Shown here: positions 25,621-34,630 of the stretch, piece after piece
Numbering within the stretch: position 1 is the stretch's first letter
Layout: each line of letters opens with the position of its first letter
Assembly: GCA_020722725.1 (NCBI GenBank)
Contig: DYKG01000016.1
Coordinates: 1 to 64,000, forward strand
Origin: Candidatus Methylomirabilis sp.
Lineage (GTDB): Bacteria; Muiribacteriota; Ozemobacteria; Ozemobacterales; Ozemobacteraceae
Length of the DNA stretch: 64,000 bases
Direction: 5' to 3'
The notes under the pieces: generated by a model
Database searches by the model: none
Seen by the model: the letters and a program-made list of their open reading frames with translations, nothing else
Told to the model about the DNA's origin: nothing
Position numbers and translations under genes: made by a program

Positions 25621-26460
25621 ATGACGGATCAGGCAAGTTCTCTGAGAAAATTGCGGGAGATGGTTGACCAGGCCGGAACAATTCATCACCTGGATGCAGA
25701 GAGGTTTCTCGATGGAATTCCCCGCCCTTCGCCATTTACCTGCATTGCCATGATTTACCCTGATCAGCTCAGCTATGATCTTCCACCAGTCCTGGATTGG
25801 ATTGCCGGTCTGATGCAATTTTCACCGAGAGCCTGCTTCTGGGATCAAGCGTCTTTGATTCCGGAAGGAAAAATTCCCAGAACTCAGGTTCGCTTGAGAT
25901 ATCCTACTCCAGTACGAGTTGAAGCCGGCCTGACTCCGCTTTCAATTATGCCGGCATTCACAAGCTTTCACGAACTTTGCAAAGCTCCTGAGCATCAACG
26001 GATTGGAATGCTGGAACACCTGATAAGAAGCCTGAAAAACTCTTCTGAAGTCTGGATTAGTATTAAAGCCAGTGAGCTTTCGCGCTACAATTCAATCGTG
26101 CACGCCACTGATGCCGTCTGCATTATGGTTCCGCCTCATCCAGACGCAATAATCCGCTGCTATGAGACAGTAAAAAGCGTTCACCTTTCGGGGTATTTTT
26201 CACCGGTGGGCCTGCTGGATTTTTCCCCGGTAAAACCCGCAGCAGAAGAGCTCCTCAGCAGGCGAATAAAAATTGTTGCAAAACAATTTTTGGCTCTTGA
26301 CCTCGTGCCCGCAGGAATGGTACTTTCTAATTGCACATTTATCCCACCCGAAACTCAACCAGGTCTCCGGTCGAGACTTTTAGCGGTTGAAGACGGCTCA
26401 CGTGATTTCTTGTATTGTCTCTCAGAAAGCTTAATCTATCAAATTCCAGGAATGTTCTGA
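25621..26460 (+). CDS. Apparent inactive FlhG/MinD-like paralogue in the flagellar operon
   Basis: 279 residues; no family recognised at first sight. Laid alongside the FlhG encoded directly after it, the order of segments agrees. FTCIAMIYPDQLSYDL stands where FlhG has the Walker A strand and loop (TVTSGKGGVGKT). RACFWDQASL stands where FlhG has VIILDADLGL. ATDAVCIMVPPHPDAI parallels AADQIIVITTTEPTAM, and KIVAKQFLALDLVPAGM parallels KVAKEFLGFDIHSLGF. The P-loop Lys and Gly residues are gone, so ATP binding is unlikely. It starts three bases after flhA and ends one base before flhG, fully inside the operon. I infer a pseudo-ATPase partner of FlhG or FlhF, with a role in flagellar number or placement; this is not established. 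Confidence 0.55.
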   Translation: MTDQASSLRKLREMVDQAGTIHHLDAERFLDGIPRPSPFTCIAMIYPDQLSYDLPPVLDWIAGLMQFSPRACFWDQASLIPEGKIPRTQVRLRYPTPVRVEAGLTPLSIMPAFTSFHELCKAPEHQRIGMLEHLIRSLKNSSEVWISIKASELSRYNSIVHATDAVCIMVPPHPDAIIRCYETVKSVHLSGYFSPVGLLDFSPVKPAAEELLSRRIKIVAKQFLALDLVPAGMVLSNCTFIPPETQPGLRSRLLAVEDGSRDFLYCLSESLIYQIPGMF

Positions 26461-26461
26461 A

Positions 26462-27397
26462 ATGTCTGATCCCATCATCAAACCGATTGAAGCAATCATT
26501 GCTGAGACCAGAAGGCAGATACATCCATACGTATTCAAAAGACTTGAATCACGCACTCCCCGCAAAGCCGGTGCCAAGATTGCCCGAACGATCACGGTTA
26601 CTTCGGGCAAGGGTGGAGTAGGAAAAACCAGTTTGGTAGCCAATCTGGCGATATGTCTGGCTCAGGCGGGGCAGCGAGTAATAATACTGGATGCGGATCT
26701 TGGTCTGGCAAATATTGATGTTGTATTCGGAATACGCCCGAAATACAATCTGATGGACGTAATCAGCGGCGAAATGAACATCGATGAAGTCATGATTCAG
26801 GGCCCCAACGGAATTCAGATAATTGCCGGCGGATCGGGAGTTGCCGAACTGGCTGAACTTGAAGCTGAAAAGGCTCGAAAACTTTTTGACCAGCTGAAAT
26901 TTCTCGAAGATAAAACCGACTATCTGTTGATCGATACTGGCGCAGGAATAAGCGATGGAGTAATTTCTTTCTGCCAGGCAGCCGATCAGATAATTGTCAT
27001 AACGACAACCGAGCCTACCGCCATGGCAGATGCTTACGGCATAATAAAGATTCTGAGCAGTCGCAGACCGGAAAGCCATGTATCGGTAATGGTAAATAGG
27101 GTTGACAGCGATGAAGACGGCAACGAAATCTATCAAAGACTGGCCAAAGTGGCAAAAGAATTTCTCGGGTTTGATATTCACTCGCTAGGTTTCATTCCGC
27201 AAGATCGGCAAATGCACCTGGCGGTCAGGCAGCAAACCCCACTGATGTTATTTTCTCCAATGTCGCCGGCAGCAAGCGGTTTGCGTCGAATTGTTTCAAC
27301 CAGTTTTCACGAACTTCCAGAAAATTTGAATGGTGATGGCATCGAAGGTTTTCTTTCGCGCCTGACCCGGTTCTTCAAAGGAGGTTCAGCGCAGTAA
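26462..27397 (+). CDS. flhG: Flagellar number regulator FlhG (MinD-like ATPase)
   Basis: 311 residues. A deviant Walker A motif (SGKGGVGKTS, about residues 46-55), switch I DADLGLANID and switch II LLIDTGAGIS mark the MinD/FlhG class. The N-terminus carries a short helix and the C-terminus ends in a helical segment that could be the membrane-targeting region. FlhG antagonises FlhF and limits or places flagella. Here it precedes flhF, the reverse of the common flhF-flhG order, and its stop overlaps the flhF ATG (TAATG). Confidence 0.92.
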   Translation: MSDPIIKPIEAIIAETRRQIHPYVFKRLESRTPRKAGAKIARTITVTSGKGGVGKTSLVANLAICLAQAGQRVIILDADLGLANIDVVFGIRPKYNLMDVISGEMNIDEVMIQGPNGIQIIAGGSGVAELAELEAEKARKLFDQLKFLEDKTDYLLIDTGAGISDGVISFCQAADQIIVITTTEPTAMADAYGIIKILSSRRPESHVSVMVNRVDSDEDGNEIYQRLAKVAKEFLGFDIHSLGFIPQDRQMHLAVRQQTPLMLFSPMSPAASGLRRIVSTSFHELPENLNGDGIEGFLSRLTRFFKGGSAQ

Positions 27398-28983
27398 TGC
27401 ACTACGACCAATACGCCAAAGTAACGGGCGACAGCCTGTTTGAAGCAAAAGTTAAAGCTGAGAAAATGTATGGCAAAGATTGTTTTACGGTCTTGTCGAG
27501 CAGAAAAGTCAAGCATTCAATATACCTTGGTCTGGGTTACAAAGAAATGTTTGAAATCACCATTGGGATCAGCAGCACAAGTATTAAAGAGCGCAAAAAT
27601 GCAGTCACTGAAGTTCCTTTGCGGCCTTCGCCATCCATCGAGATTAGTAGCAGCAATCTTGGCAACCATATTGAAAAAGAAATCAGTTCGACACTAAAGA
27701 TTCCGGCACCAACCAGAAAGGTTGAACCACCTGCAAACTCTTCAGTTAAGCCGGTTTCAACGTCGATTCATGGAATCAATGCCTATGCGGCAGCACAAAA
27801 ACCGGTATCAATGCGAAATGTTCATGGGCTGAGATCGAACCAGGAAGGCAGCGAAGAACCCCATCCTCAGAAACTGCTTGATAACCGATGCATTGAACCG
27901 GAACAGATAAATGACATTCTCAGTGAGCTGATTCAGGTTAAAGAAACAAGAAAGCGGCAGGACAAAATCTCAGGGGCGATTGGAAAAACGCGACCAGTCA
28001 CTCCCACAACAAATATTAAACAAAATGAAGACCCGAGATACGATACGATAGACAAGCGAATCAACGATGTTCTCAGGGTTCTGCACACGTTAACCGAGCG
28101 GGTTGGGGTCTCTATAGACCGTGAAATACCTGACATGCCGGAAGGGCTTTTCCAGGTCAAGAAAAAACTTCTTCAAATTGAAACTCCCCTGGAAATTGTT
28201 GACCAACTGGTTTTTGAGCTTAAGGAAAAATTGCCTCTTAATGTTCTTCAGCGTCCAGAGCAGGCTTTGCAATATACATCCCGATGGCTGGAAAAAAAGC
28301 TGAAATTTTCTTCTGATCCAGTGTTTAATGAAACCAGTCCCAAAGTTATTGCACTGATTGGCCCCACCGGGGTTGGCAAAACAACGACCATTGCGAAGAT
28401 AGCCGCATCATATGGCCTTAGTTTCAAGAACCGCTTATCGATAGCCCTTTTTACTCTGGATACCTATAGAATTGGTGCGACTGATCAGCTTCGGCAATAC
28501 GCCCAGGTTATCGGAGTTGAAATGGAAATTCTATACAGCCCGGAGGATATCGAAGCAGCCATTTCACGCCATCTTGACAAAGACCTGATAATTGTAGATA
28601 CGGCCGGCCGCTGCCAGAAAGATGCCAAAGAGCTAAATGAGCTGCGAAAATTTCTTGACCGGCTGCCGAGCACTGACAAATACCTGGTTCTTTCTGCCAC
28701 CGCCAAGTTTACCGATATGCTTGAAACGGTTCAATGTTTTGACCGGGTTGGATTCGAGCATCTTATTTTCACCAAAACGGATGAAACCAACACGATTGGG
28801 CCGTTGCTTGCACTTATGGTAAAAGCAGGAAAGTCACTCGCCTTCATTACCAATGGGCAAAATGTTCCTGAAGATTTCCGAAAGGCTGATTTCACTTTTT
28901 TTGATAAACGCCTATTCCCGGCAATATCGGAACCAGTCAAACTAAATCACGACATCGTCGATCTGGATACGGATTGGTTTTGA
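27397..28983 (+). CDS. flhF: Flagellar placement GTPase FlhF
   Basis: 528 residues. The N-terminal B domain (YAKVTGDSLFEAKVKAEKMYGKDCFTVLSS) is followed by a long variable linker to about residue 200, then an SRP-type NG GTPase. Its P-loop is GPTGVGKTTT near residue 322, followed by IALFTLDTYRIGATDQLRQYA and DLIIVDTAGR. FlhF recruits the first basal-body parts to the cell pole or chosen site. It ends the flagellar part of the operon; a promoter-like sequence then precedes cheA. Confidence 0.94.
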   Translation: MHYDQYAKVTGDSLFEAKVKAEKMYGKDCFTVLSSRKVKHSIYLGLGYKEMFEITIGISSTSIKERKNAVTEVPLRPSPSIEISSSNLGNHIEKEISSTLKIPAPTRKVEPPANSSVKPVSTSIHGINAYAAAQKPVSMRNVHGLRSNQEGSEEPHPQKLLDNRCIEPEQINDILSELIQVKETRKRQDKISGAIGKTRPVTPTTNIKQNEDPRYDTIDKRINDVLRVLHTLTERVGVSIDREIPDMPEGLFQVKKKLLQIETPLEIVDQLVFELKEKLPLNVLQRPEQALQYTSRWLEKKLKFSSDPVFNETSPKVIALIGPTGVGKTTTIAKIAASYGLSFKNRLSIALFTLDTYRIGATDQLRQYAQVIGVEMEILYSPEDIEAAISRHLDKDLIIVDTAGRCQKDAKELNELRKFLDRLPSTDKYLVLSATAKFTDMLETVQCFDRVGFEHLIFTKTDETNTIGPLLALMVKAGKSLAFITNGQNVPEDFRKADFTFFDKRLFPAISEPVKLNHDIVDLDTDWF

Positions 28984-29005
28984 AAATGCTTTGGCAATAA
29001 TATTT

Positions 29006-29036
29006 TTGCCAATTCTTACCGATTTTGCTGTATAAT
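29006..29036 (+). promoter_or_regulatory. Candidate sigma-70-type promoter for cheA
   Basis: TTGCCA at 29006-29011 and a perfect TATAAT at 29031-29036 with a 19-base spacer, slightly long. It lies in the 106-base gap between flhF and cheA, the first sizeable gap after flhA, so the chemotaxis genes may have their own promoter in addition to read-through from the flagellar operon. Confidence 0.5.
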
Positions 29037-29092
29037 ATGCCATTTAGACAGCATGTCACTCTCTAACTTAATGAAAATGGCCGGAGCGATTG

Positions 29093-31408
29093 ATGGATAT
29101 TGATCTGTCGCAATACATGGGTATGTACGTCGATGGTTCGCGTGAGAACCTCGACCTGATGGATAAATACCTGCTTGCACTAGAACAGGACCCATCAAAC
29201 GTTGAGGCTGTCGGAGAAATCTTTCGGGCTGCCCACACGTTGAAGGGTATGTCTGCCACCATGGGTTTTGAAAAAGTGGCACATCTCACTCACGAGATGG
29301 AAAACATTCTCGATAAACTTAGAAATCATCAGATTCAGGTGACTTCTGACATCATCGATGTGGTTTTTGAGACATTTGATATATTGAGAATTCTGGTCAA
29401 TGATAGTATTGAAGCCACTGACTCGAATGTTGACATTGAAGGAATTGTGCAGAAACTTGACGATGCAGCCAAAGGCAAAAGCAGTTCTGCAAAAATTGAA
29501 GCCAAGCCCATTGAAAAAGCGACAGAGTCTGGCATTGCACATTCAGCCCCGGCAGCCGAATCCAAAGCAGACCAGGCTTCACAGCTTGCTCTTGAACTTG
29601 CAGACATTTCAATCAATGAGTTTGAAACTCAGGTTCTGCAGGAAGCACAGCAGCAAGGTTCAAAAATTCATTTGATGATTGTGACTCTGGTTCCCGACTG
29701 CCTTTTAAAAGCTCCTCGCGCATTCATGGTTACCCGAAGTCTTGAAGAGATGGCATGCGACATCATAAAGACCGTCCCAGACACAAAAGACATTGAAGAA
29801 GAGAAATTTGATCTGTCTTTTAAGATGGTTCTGATCGGACAGACCAGGGCTGAAGAAATTAAATATTCGATAGAATCGATATCAGAAATTGAATCGGTAA
29901 AAATCACTGAATTGAAGCCCGAAGACTTTTTCAGCAGACCTGCAGAGATAAATGTCGCGCCCCCCCCGCCCCAGGCACCACCGAAAGCTGCCGAACCACC
30001 GCCCAAGCCCGCGGCTCCAGAACCAAAGCAGGCTCCTGCGCCTGCAAGATCAGCTCCTGCGAGACCGGCTCTGGCACCGACGCCCACCCCTGCTCCTGCA
30101 GCAAAAGCTCCGCCGCCGATACCACCTGCTCCTCCTACTCAGCCACCGGCGGGAGGCGGAGGGCAACCACCGAAAAAGCCGCAGGCCCACCCTGCGAATG
30201 CCGCTGCTTCTGCTGATAAAAGAAGCAGTCAAACGGTTCGTGTCGACATGCGTCGTCTTGACGAACTAATGAATCTGGTTGGGGAGCTGGTAATCAATCG
30301 TACCCGCCTGCAAGATATCGGGGCCGCCCACAAATTGAAAGATCTGAACGAAACCCTGACCCGAGTAACTCAAATCAGTGGATCGTTGCAGAATGTAGTT
30401 ATGCAGGTGCGCATGGTTCCGATCGAACAGGTTTTCGACCGGTTCCCCCGCATGGTTCGAGACCTTTCAAAGAAGCTCAACAAGAAAATCAACCTTGTGG
30501 TTGAAGGCAAAGAAACGGAAATGGACCGAACGGTTATTGATGAAATAGGCGATCCAATGGTTCATTTGATTCGAAATGCCGTAGATCATGCGATTGAATC
30601 TCCTGAAGATCGCGTGGCAAAAGGCAAATCAGAGGTCGGAACCATAACTCTTATCGCCAGGCATGAAGGCAATAACGTAATTATTGAGGTCAGAGACGAT
30701 GGCAAAGGAGTTGACCCGACGATTATTGGCCGTCTGGCGATTGAACGCGGCATTTTTTCTGCTGAACAGATAAGCAAGATGCCGCCAGAAGAAATCATCA
30801 AGATAATTTTTCTGCCTGGTTTTTCAACAGCCAAGGAAGTCAGTGACCTTTCAGGACGCGGCGTTGGCATGGACGCAGTCAAAGCCAAACTGGAAGACCT
30901 CAATGGGGTTCTTGAAATCGAATCCAAAGTTGGCGAGGGCACCAGAGTTTTCATCAAACTGCCTCTGACATTAGCTATTCTGCCTGCTTTGATGGTAAAA
31001 GTCGGACGCGAAATGTTTGCCATTCCTCTTGGCTCTGTCCAGGAAACAATGGATATTACCAAACATGACATCAATATTGTTCAGCACCAGGAAGTTACCC
31101 TTCTACGCGGCGATGTTCTGCCGATAATCAGACTGAGAAATGTGTTAAACGTTCCAACCACTGATGAAGAGCTGAAAGCAATCGATGCAAAAGAGGAAGA
31201 AATTTCAATAGTTGTATGTTCATCTGGTGAAAAACGGGCAGGATTCATGGTCGATGAACTTCTTGGTCAGCAGGAAATCGTTATTAAGTCTCTGGGCAAT
31301 CTGCTTGGCGGAATTCCAGGAATCATGGGTGCAACAATGCGCGGCGATGGTAGCATAGCACTGATTCTCGATATTCCTTCGTTCTTCCAGAAAGGGCAGA
31401 ATATTTAA
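29093..31408 (+). CDS. cheA: Chemotaxis histidine kinase CheA
   Basis: 771 residues from the ATG at 29093 (GGAG six bases upstream; the TTG just before it is less likely). The order is classical: HPt domain with phospho-acceptor His48 (AAHTLKGMSATMG), a P2-like CheY-docking domain (about 180-285), a Pro/Ala-rich linker (about 290-365), dimerisation helices (RRLDELMNLVGELVINRTRL), an HATPase with N-box HLIRNAVDHAIES, G1 DDGKGVD and G2 GRGVGMDAVK, and the CheW-like regulatory domain at the end. It phosphorylates CheY, whose gene is 10 kb upstream. A paralogue lacking the kinase core follows 29 bases later. Confidence 0.97.
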   Translation: MDIDLSQYMGMYVDGSRENLDLMDKYLLALEQDPSNVEAVGEIFRAAHTLKGMSATMGFEKVAHLTHEMENILDKLRNHQIQVTSDIIDVVFETFDILRILVNDSIEATDSNVDIEGIVQKLDDAAKGKSSSAKIEAKPIEKATESGIAHSAPAAESKADQASQLALELADISINEFETQVLQEAQQQGSKIHLMIVTLVPDCLLKAPRAFMVTRSLEEMACDIIKTVPDTKDIEEEKFDLSFKMVLIGQTRAEEIKYSIESISEIESVKITELKPEDFFSRPAEINVAPPPPQAPPKAAEPPPKPAAPEPKQAPAPARSAPARPALAPTPTPAPAAKAPPPIPPAPPTQPPAGGGGQPPKKPQAHPANAAASADKRSSQTVRVDMRRLDELMNLVGELVINRTRLQDIGAAHKLKDLNETLTRVTQISGSLQNVVMQVRMVPIEQVFDRFPRMVRDLSKKLNKKINLVVEGKETEMDRTVIDEIGDPMVHLIRNAVDHAIESPEDRVAKGKSEVGTITLIARHEGNNVIIEVRDDGKGVDPTIIGRLAIERGIFSAEQISKMPPEEIIKIIFLPGFSTAKEVSDLSGRGVGMDAVKAKLEDLNGVLEIESKVGEGTRVFIKLPLTLAILPALMVKVGREMFAIPLGSVQETMDITKHDINIVQHQEVTLLRGDVLPIIRLRNVLNVPTTDEELKAIDAKEEEISIVVCSSGEKRAGFMVDELLGQQEIVIKSLGNLLGGIPGIMGATMRGDGSIALILDIPSFFQKGQNI

Positions 31409-31437
31409 ATGAAAACTTTATTTTTGGAGGTGAGGGT

Positions 31438-32961
31438 TTGAACCTGGATCTTTCCGAATATATGGGAGCCTACATCGATGGTTCCAAGGAAAATCTTGAC
31501 ATGATGGACAAGAGTCTGCTCAACCTTGAGCAGAATCCGGCAAACCTCGATGCAGTAGAAGAAATTTTCAGAGCGGCTCATACCCTGAAAGGCATGTCGG
31601 CCACCATGGGTTTCGAAAAAATTGCGCACCTTACCCATGAGATGGAAAATATTCTCGACAAGCTGCGAAACCGCCATATTCCAGTCACCACTGAAGTAGT
31701 CGACGTTATCTTTGAAACTTTCGATGTTTTAAGAACGCTGGTTAATGACAGTATCGAACAGACAGACTCCGGGATTGATTTAACCGACATATCTGCCAAG
31801 CTTACTGCAGTTGGAGGTGGCCAGAGCGCTTCTTCCAAACCATCATCAAACATGGCGCCTGCAACAGAGAAACCAGTTACAACCAAGAGTGGCGGAAAAA
31901 TAAAAACTGCGGGCAATGCAGGCCGTGCTGATTTCGCAGAATTTGGTCTTAGTGCATTTGAGATTTCAGGCCTGGAATCGGCGGGCGATGAGGGAAAGAA
32001 AGTCTATCTTCTCAAAATATCGCTGGTTTCCGACTGTCTTCTCAAAGGCCCGAGAATTTTCATGGTTCTGCGCACCCTTGATGATTTTCATTGCGATATA
32101 GTCAAATCGATACCTGAAGTCAAAGACCTTGAAAACGAGAAATTCGATTCTTCATTTAAAATGGTTCTGATAACCGATGGATCGGCTGATCAGATCAAAG
32201 AGGGTATCGAATCAATATCAGAAATAGAAACGGTTGACCTGATCGACATCTCAGAATCAATGAATTCGGGCGGGGTAGCCAGTGCTGCTCCATCAGCCCC
32301 TCCCCCTCTGGTTCACGAACCTGAACCGGAATGTGAAGATGAACCTGCAGCTGAACCGGTGCATGTTGCACCGCCACCGGCGGCAAGACCGTTAGCGGCT
32401 CCATCCCCTGCAGTAGCAGCTCCGCCGTTGCCACCTGATGACAGTTCAGGTTCCGGGCCGGGCGGACCTGTTCCCCCATCGGAAGAAGAGGAAACCAGGG
32501 AAGCCATCGAGATTGTCCAGTTAGTTACCTTTGGCATGGCCGGTGAAACCTATGCTCTTGAAATACAGCAGGTAGAAGCGATAATCAACATGGCCCCAAT
32601 CACCCGGGTTCCCAAGGCTCCAATCCATATCGACGGGGTGATCAACCTGCGCGGTGAAATCGTTCCGGTAATCAATACCAGGCGACGCTTGAGACTTCCT
32701 GCTCTTGCCACATCAAATAACAATCAGATAATTATTCTGTCGTTTGAAGAAGAAAAAGTTAAAGCCGGCTTCATGGTAGATTCTGTTGCAGAAGTTATAA
32801 GACTGCCTGAAACGTCTATAGAACCGCCATCAAGAGTCAGTGAAAGTGTCGATATCGACTACTTGAAGGGGGTCGGAAAGCTGGATAACAAAATTATCAT
32901 CCTATTGAACGCCCATCGAATAGTTTTCGGTAAAACAGGCGAAGAACTTAAACCAGCCTGA
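31438..32961 (+). CDS. HPt-P2-CheW fusion, CheA paralogue without kinase domains
   Basis: 507 residues from a TTG with GGAGGTG seven bases upstream. The first 115 residues are nearly the same as CheA, including His48 in AAHTLKGMSATMG. A P2-like domain follows (LKISLVSDCLLKGPRIFM, then FDSSFKMVLI). A Pro/Ala-rich linker leads straight into a CheW domain (TFGMAGETYALEIQQVEAI ... VINLRGEIVPVINTR). Dimerisation and HATPase domains are absent, so it cannot autophosphorylate. CheA could phosphorylate its His in trans while the CheW part couples it to receptors; it would then be a phosphate relay, sink or CheY-delivery adaptor. It evidently arose by partial duplication of cheA. It has no separate CheW neighbour and may be the coupling protein itself. 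Confidence 0.85.
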   Translation: MNLDLSEYMGAYIDGSKENLDMMDKSLLNLEQNPANLDAVEEIFRAAHTLKGMSATMGFEKIAHLTHEMENILDKLRNRHIPVTTEVVDVIFETFDVLRTLVNDSIEQTDSGIDLTDISAKLTAVGGGQSASSKPSSNMAPATEKPVTTKSGGKIKTAGNAGRADFAEFGLSAFEISGLESAGDEGKKVYLLKISLVSDCLLKGPRIFMVLRTLDDFHCDIVKSIPEVKDLENEKFDSSFKMVLITDGSADQIKEGIESISEIETVDLIDISESMNSGGVASAAPSAPPPLVHEPEPECEDEPAAEPVHVAPPPAARPLAAPSPAVAAPPLPPDDSSGSGPGGPVPPSEEEETREAIEIVQLVTFGMAGETYALEIQQVEAIINMAPITRVPKAPIHIDGVINLRGEIVPVINTRRRLRLPALATSNNNQIIILSFEEEKVKAGFMVDSVAEVIRLPETSIEPPSRVSESVDIDYLKGVGKLDNKIIILLNAHRIVFGKTGEELKPA

Positions 32962-32962
32962 T

Positions 32963-34204
32963 TTAACGGCTAACCTGCCGGGAAGCCAGGATGCGGGAAG
33001 CCGAGTTGCGAACCATGTCATTTTCATCCTGAACGCATTCCTGGGCAATCTGCACAATATTTTCAAGATTCAGCTTTGCCAGAGCTTCCAGAGCATTCAG
33101 GCGATTGAACCATTCGCTATCTTTCAGTAGTTTTCGCAAAGAGGCTTCTGCCTTTGAGAAACCGAGATCTCCCAGTGAGTCAATGGTGAAAAACAGGCTT
33201 TTTCTATCTTTAAGCTCTTCGATGAGTGGTTCAAGAAATTTTTCATTTTTCAGCTGACCCATAGCCCTGATCAAATTAACCTTAAGGTGCTCAGAAGAAG
33301 ATTTAAGCTTTTTCAGAAGAAGGTCAGGGGCAAGGTTACCGACTTTAGAAAGACTTTCAACCGCAGCGGCACGAACCTGTACCGAGTCGTCATCAAGCAT
33401 TTCAAGAATCGGCGCAACCGCTTCTACCTGCATAGTATGCCCCAGAGCTTCAACAATTCTTTTTCGCAAAAACCACTCCTGGTTTTTGCTGTGCTTAACC
33501 AGAATGGCAACCGATTCGGGGCAGTGAATTCTTCCCAGGCCGGTGATACAGTAGAGTCCGCGCTCAAGGGGGGCAATGTCGAGTTCATCGGAAAACAAGC
33601 GTAAGGCCTCGTCATTGCCAGTTTCTGCAAGAAATTTAAGAACCCACATCCGCCGACTTTCGTTGAGACTTCGGTAGCGTTCGAGCATTTCATGTACAAG
33701 TGTATGCTGCCTTGGCAGAAGATATCTGATGCTGGAAAAAAGTTTGACTTCATCTTCATGGGTAAAATAGAAATTAACCAGAATGTCATCTACTTTTTTA
33801 GACGGCTTCATCATTGCTAAAGCTTTTACCGATGGCAGAATCAGTTCGGCTACATTTTTTTCAAGGGCGATTTTCAGCCGGTCAACAGCTTTTTCGTATT
33901 TAAGAGCCCCGAGAATATTTGCCGCTTCAATGAAAAGGGCGGGCCTGGAAACATCAAGGCGGGCAGAAAGGAAATCGCCACCTTTTTCCCCGAGTTTTTC
34001 GATGAAGAAAGAAGAAATCAGCTGCCTGGAAATAACCCCAGCCTGCTCGAGCTGACGCGCAAGCATTTCAAGGTTTTCCTGATCGAGGTTTGCAACCAAA
34101 CCGTTCATGGTTGCCTGAAAGCTTTCGGGCCTTGCCAGGGCATCTTCGAGAACTTCGGCAAAATTCTGCTTTCCGAGGTTATTCATAATCTGGGTGAAGC
34201 TCAA
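32963..34204 (-). CDS. HEAT-repeat protein
   Basis: 413 residues with no signal peptide. The second half is a run of about six HEAT-type helical pairs with the usual Ala/Leu spacing, for example AVAPILEMLDDDSVQVRAAAVESLSKVG, and further units ending RNSASRILASRQ. The first half looks like diverged HEAT helices. Such proteins are cytoplasmic scaffolds for protein binding; no partner is evident. The ATG overlaps the end of the DUF6941-like gene by four bases. It converges on the HPt-CheW gene with a single base between the two stops. Confidence 0.8.
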   Translation of the reverse strand: MSFTQIMNNLGKQNFAEVLEDALARPESFQATMNGLVANLDQENLEMLARQLEQAGVISRQLISSFFIEKLGEKGGDFLSARLDVSRPALFIEAANILGALKYEKAVDRLKIALEKNVAELILPSVKALAMMKPSKKVDDILVNFYFTHEDEVKLFSSIRYLLPRQHTLVHEMLERYRSLNESRRMWVLKFLAETGNDEALRLFSDELDIAPLERGLYCITGLGRIHCPESVAILVKHSKNQEWFLRKRIVEALGHTMQVEAVAPILEMLDDDSVQVRAAAVESLSKVGNLAPDLLLKKLKSSSEHLKVNLIRAMGQLKNEKFLEPLIEELKDRKSLFFTIDSLGDLGFSKAEASLRKLLKDSEWFNRLNALEALAKLNLENIVQIAQECVQDENDMVRNSASRILASRQVSR

Positions 34205-34608
34205 TTTGCGGTATTAACCGGCATTTCGTATTTTTCAATTTCAAAATTTTCTCTGCCAACTACTTTACCATCGGCAAGGAACTCGAAAACATAGGTACCT
34301 GGTGCGGGAAACGCAAAATTGTTGAGAACGATCATCGATCTGGCAACCAGACCCGGCTGTCCTTGAATCGGAGCCGAGGGCTTCACTGAAGGAATTTCGA
34401 CGCCGGCGGGGGGAATAATATTGAGAGTTACATTAACCCTACCCTGAATTTCGCCCCATTCAATAAAGAGACAAAGCTTCGGGAACGGCAGGGGAAAACT
34501 CTGAACCAGCAATTTTGATCCGAGAACGCCCATCAGACTGACTCTACCGCCGAGTTCCTGGCGGATATCTTCACAAACCAGTACGCATTTGTATTTTAAA
34601 CTGCTCAT
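34201..34608 (-). CDS. DUF6941-like protein
   Basis: 135 residues, predicted as a beta sandwich. It opens YKCVLVCEDIRQELGGRVSLMGVLG, a pattern I associate with the DUF6941 family, and ends with the strand APGTYVFEFLADGKVVGRENFEI. No catalytic residues are apparent. Nothing is known to me about the function. It is translationally coupled to the HEAT-repeat gene and lies 22 bases after ruvX, suggesting one transcript starting at least at alaS. Confidence 0.6.
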   Translation of the reverse strand: MSSLKYKCVLVCEDIRQELGGRVSLMGVLGSKLLVQSFPLPFPKLCLFIEWGEIQGRVNVTLNIIPPAGVEIPSVKPSAPIQGQPGLVARSMIVLNNFAFPAPGTYVFEFLADGKVVGRENFEIEKYEMPVNTAN

Positions 34609-34630
34609 AATACCTTACCTTTTAATAAAT

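Noticed and set aside
30586-31074. Minus-strand ORF of 162 codons inside cheA
   Set aside because: Antisense shadow of the well conserved kinase domain.
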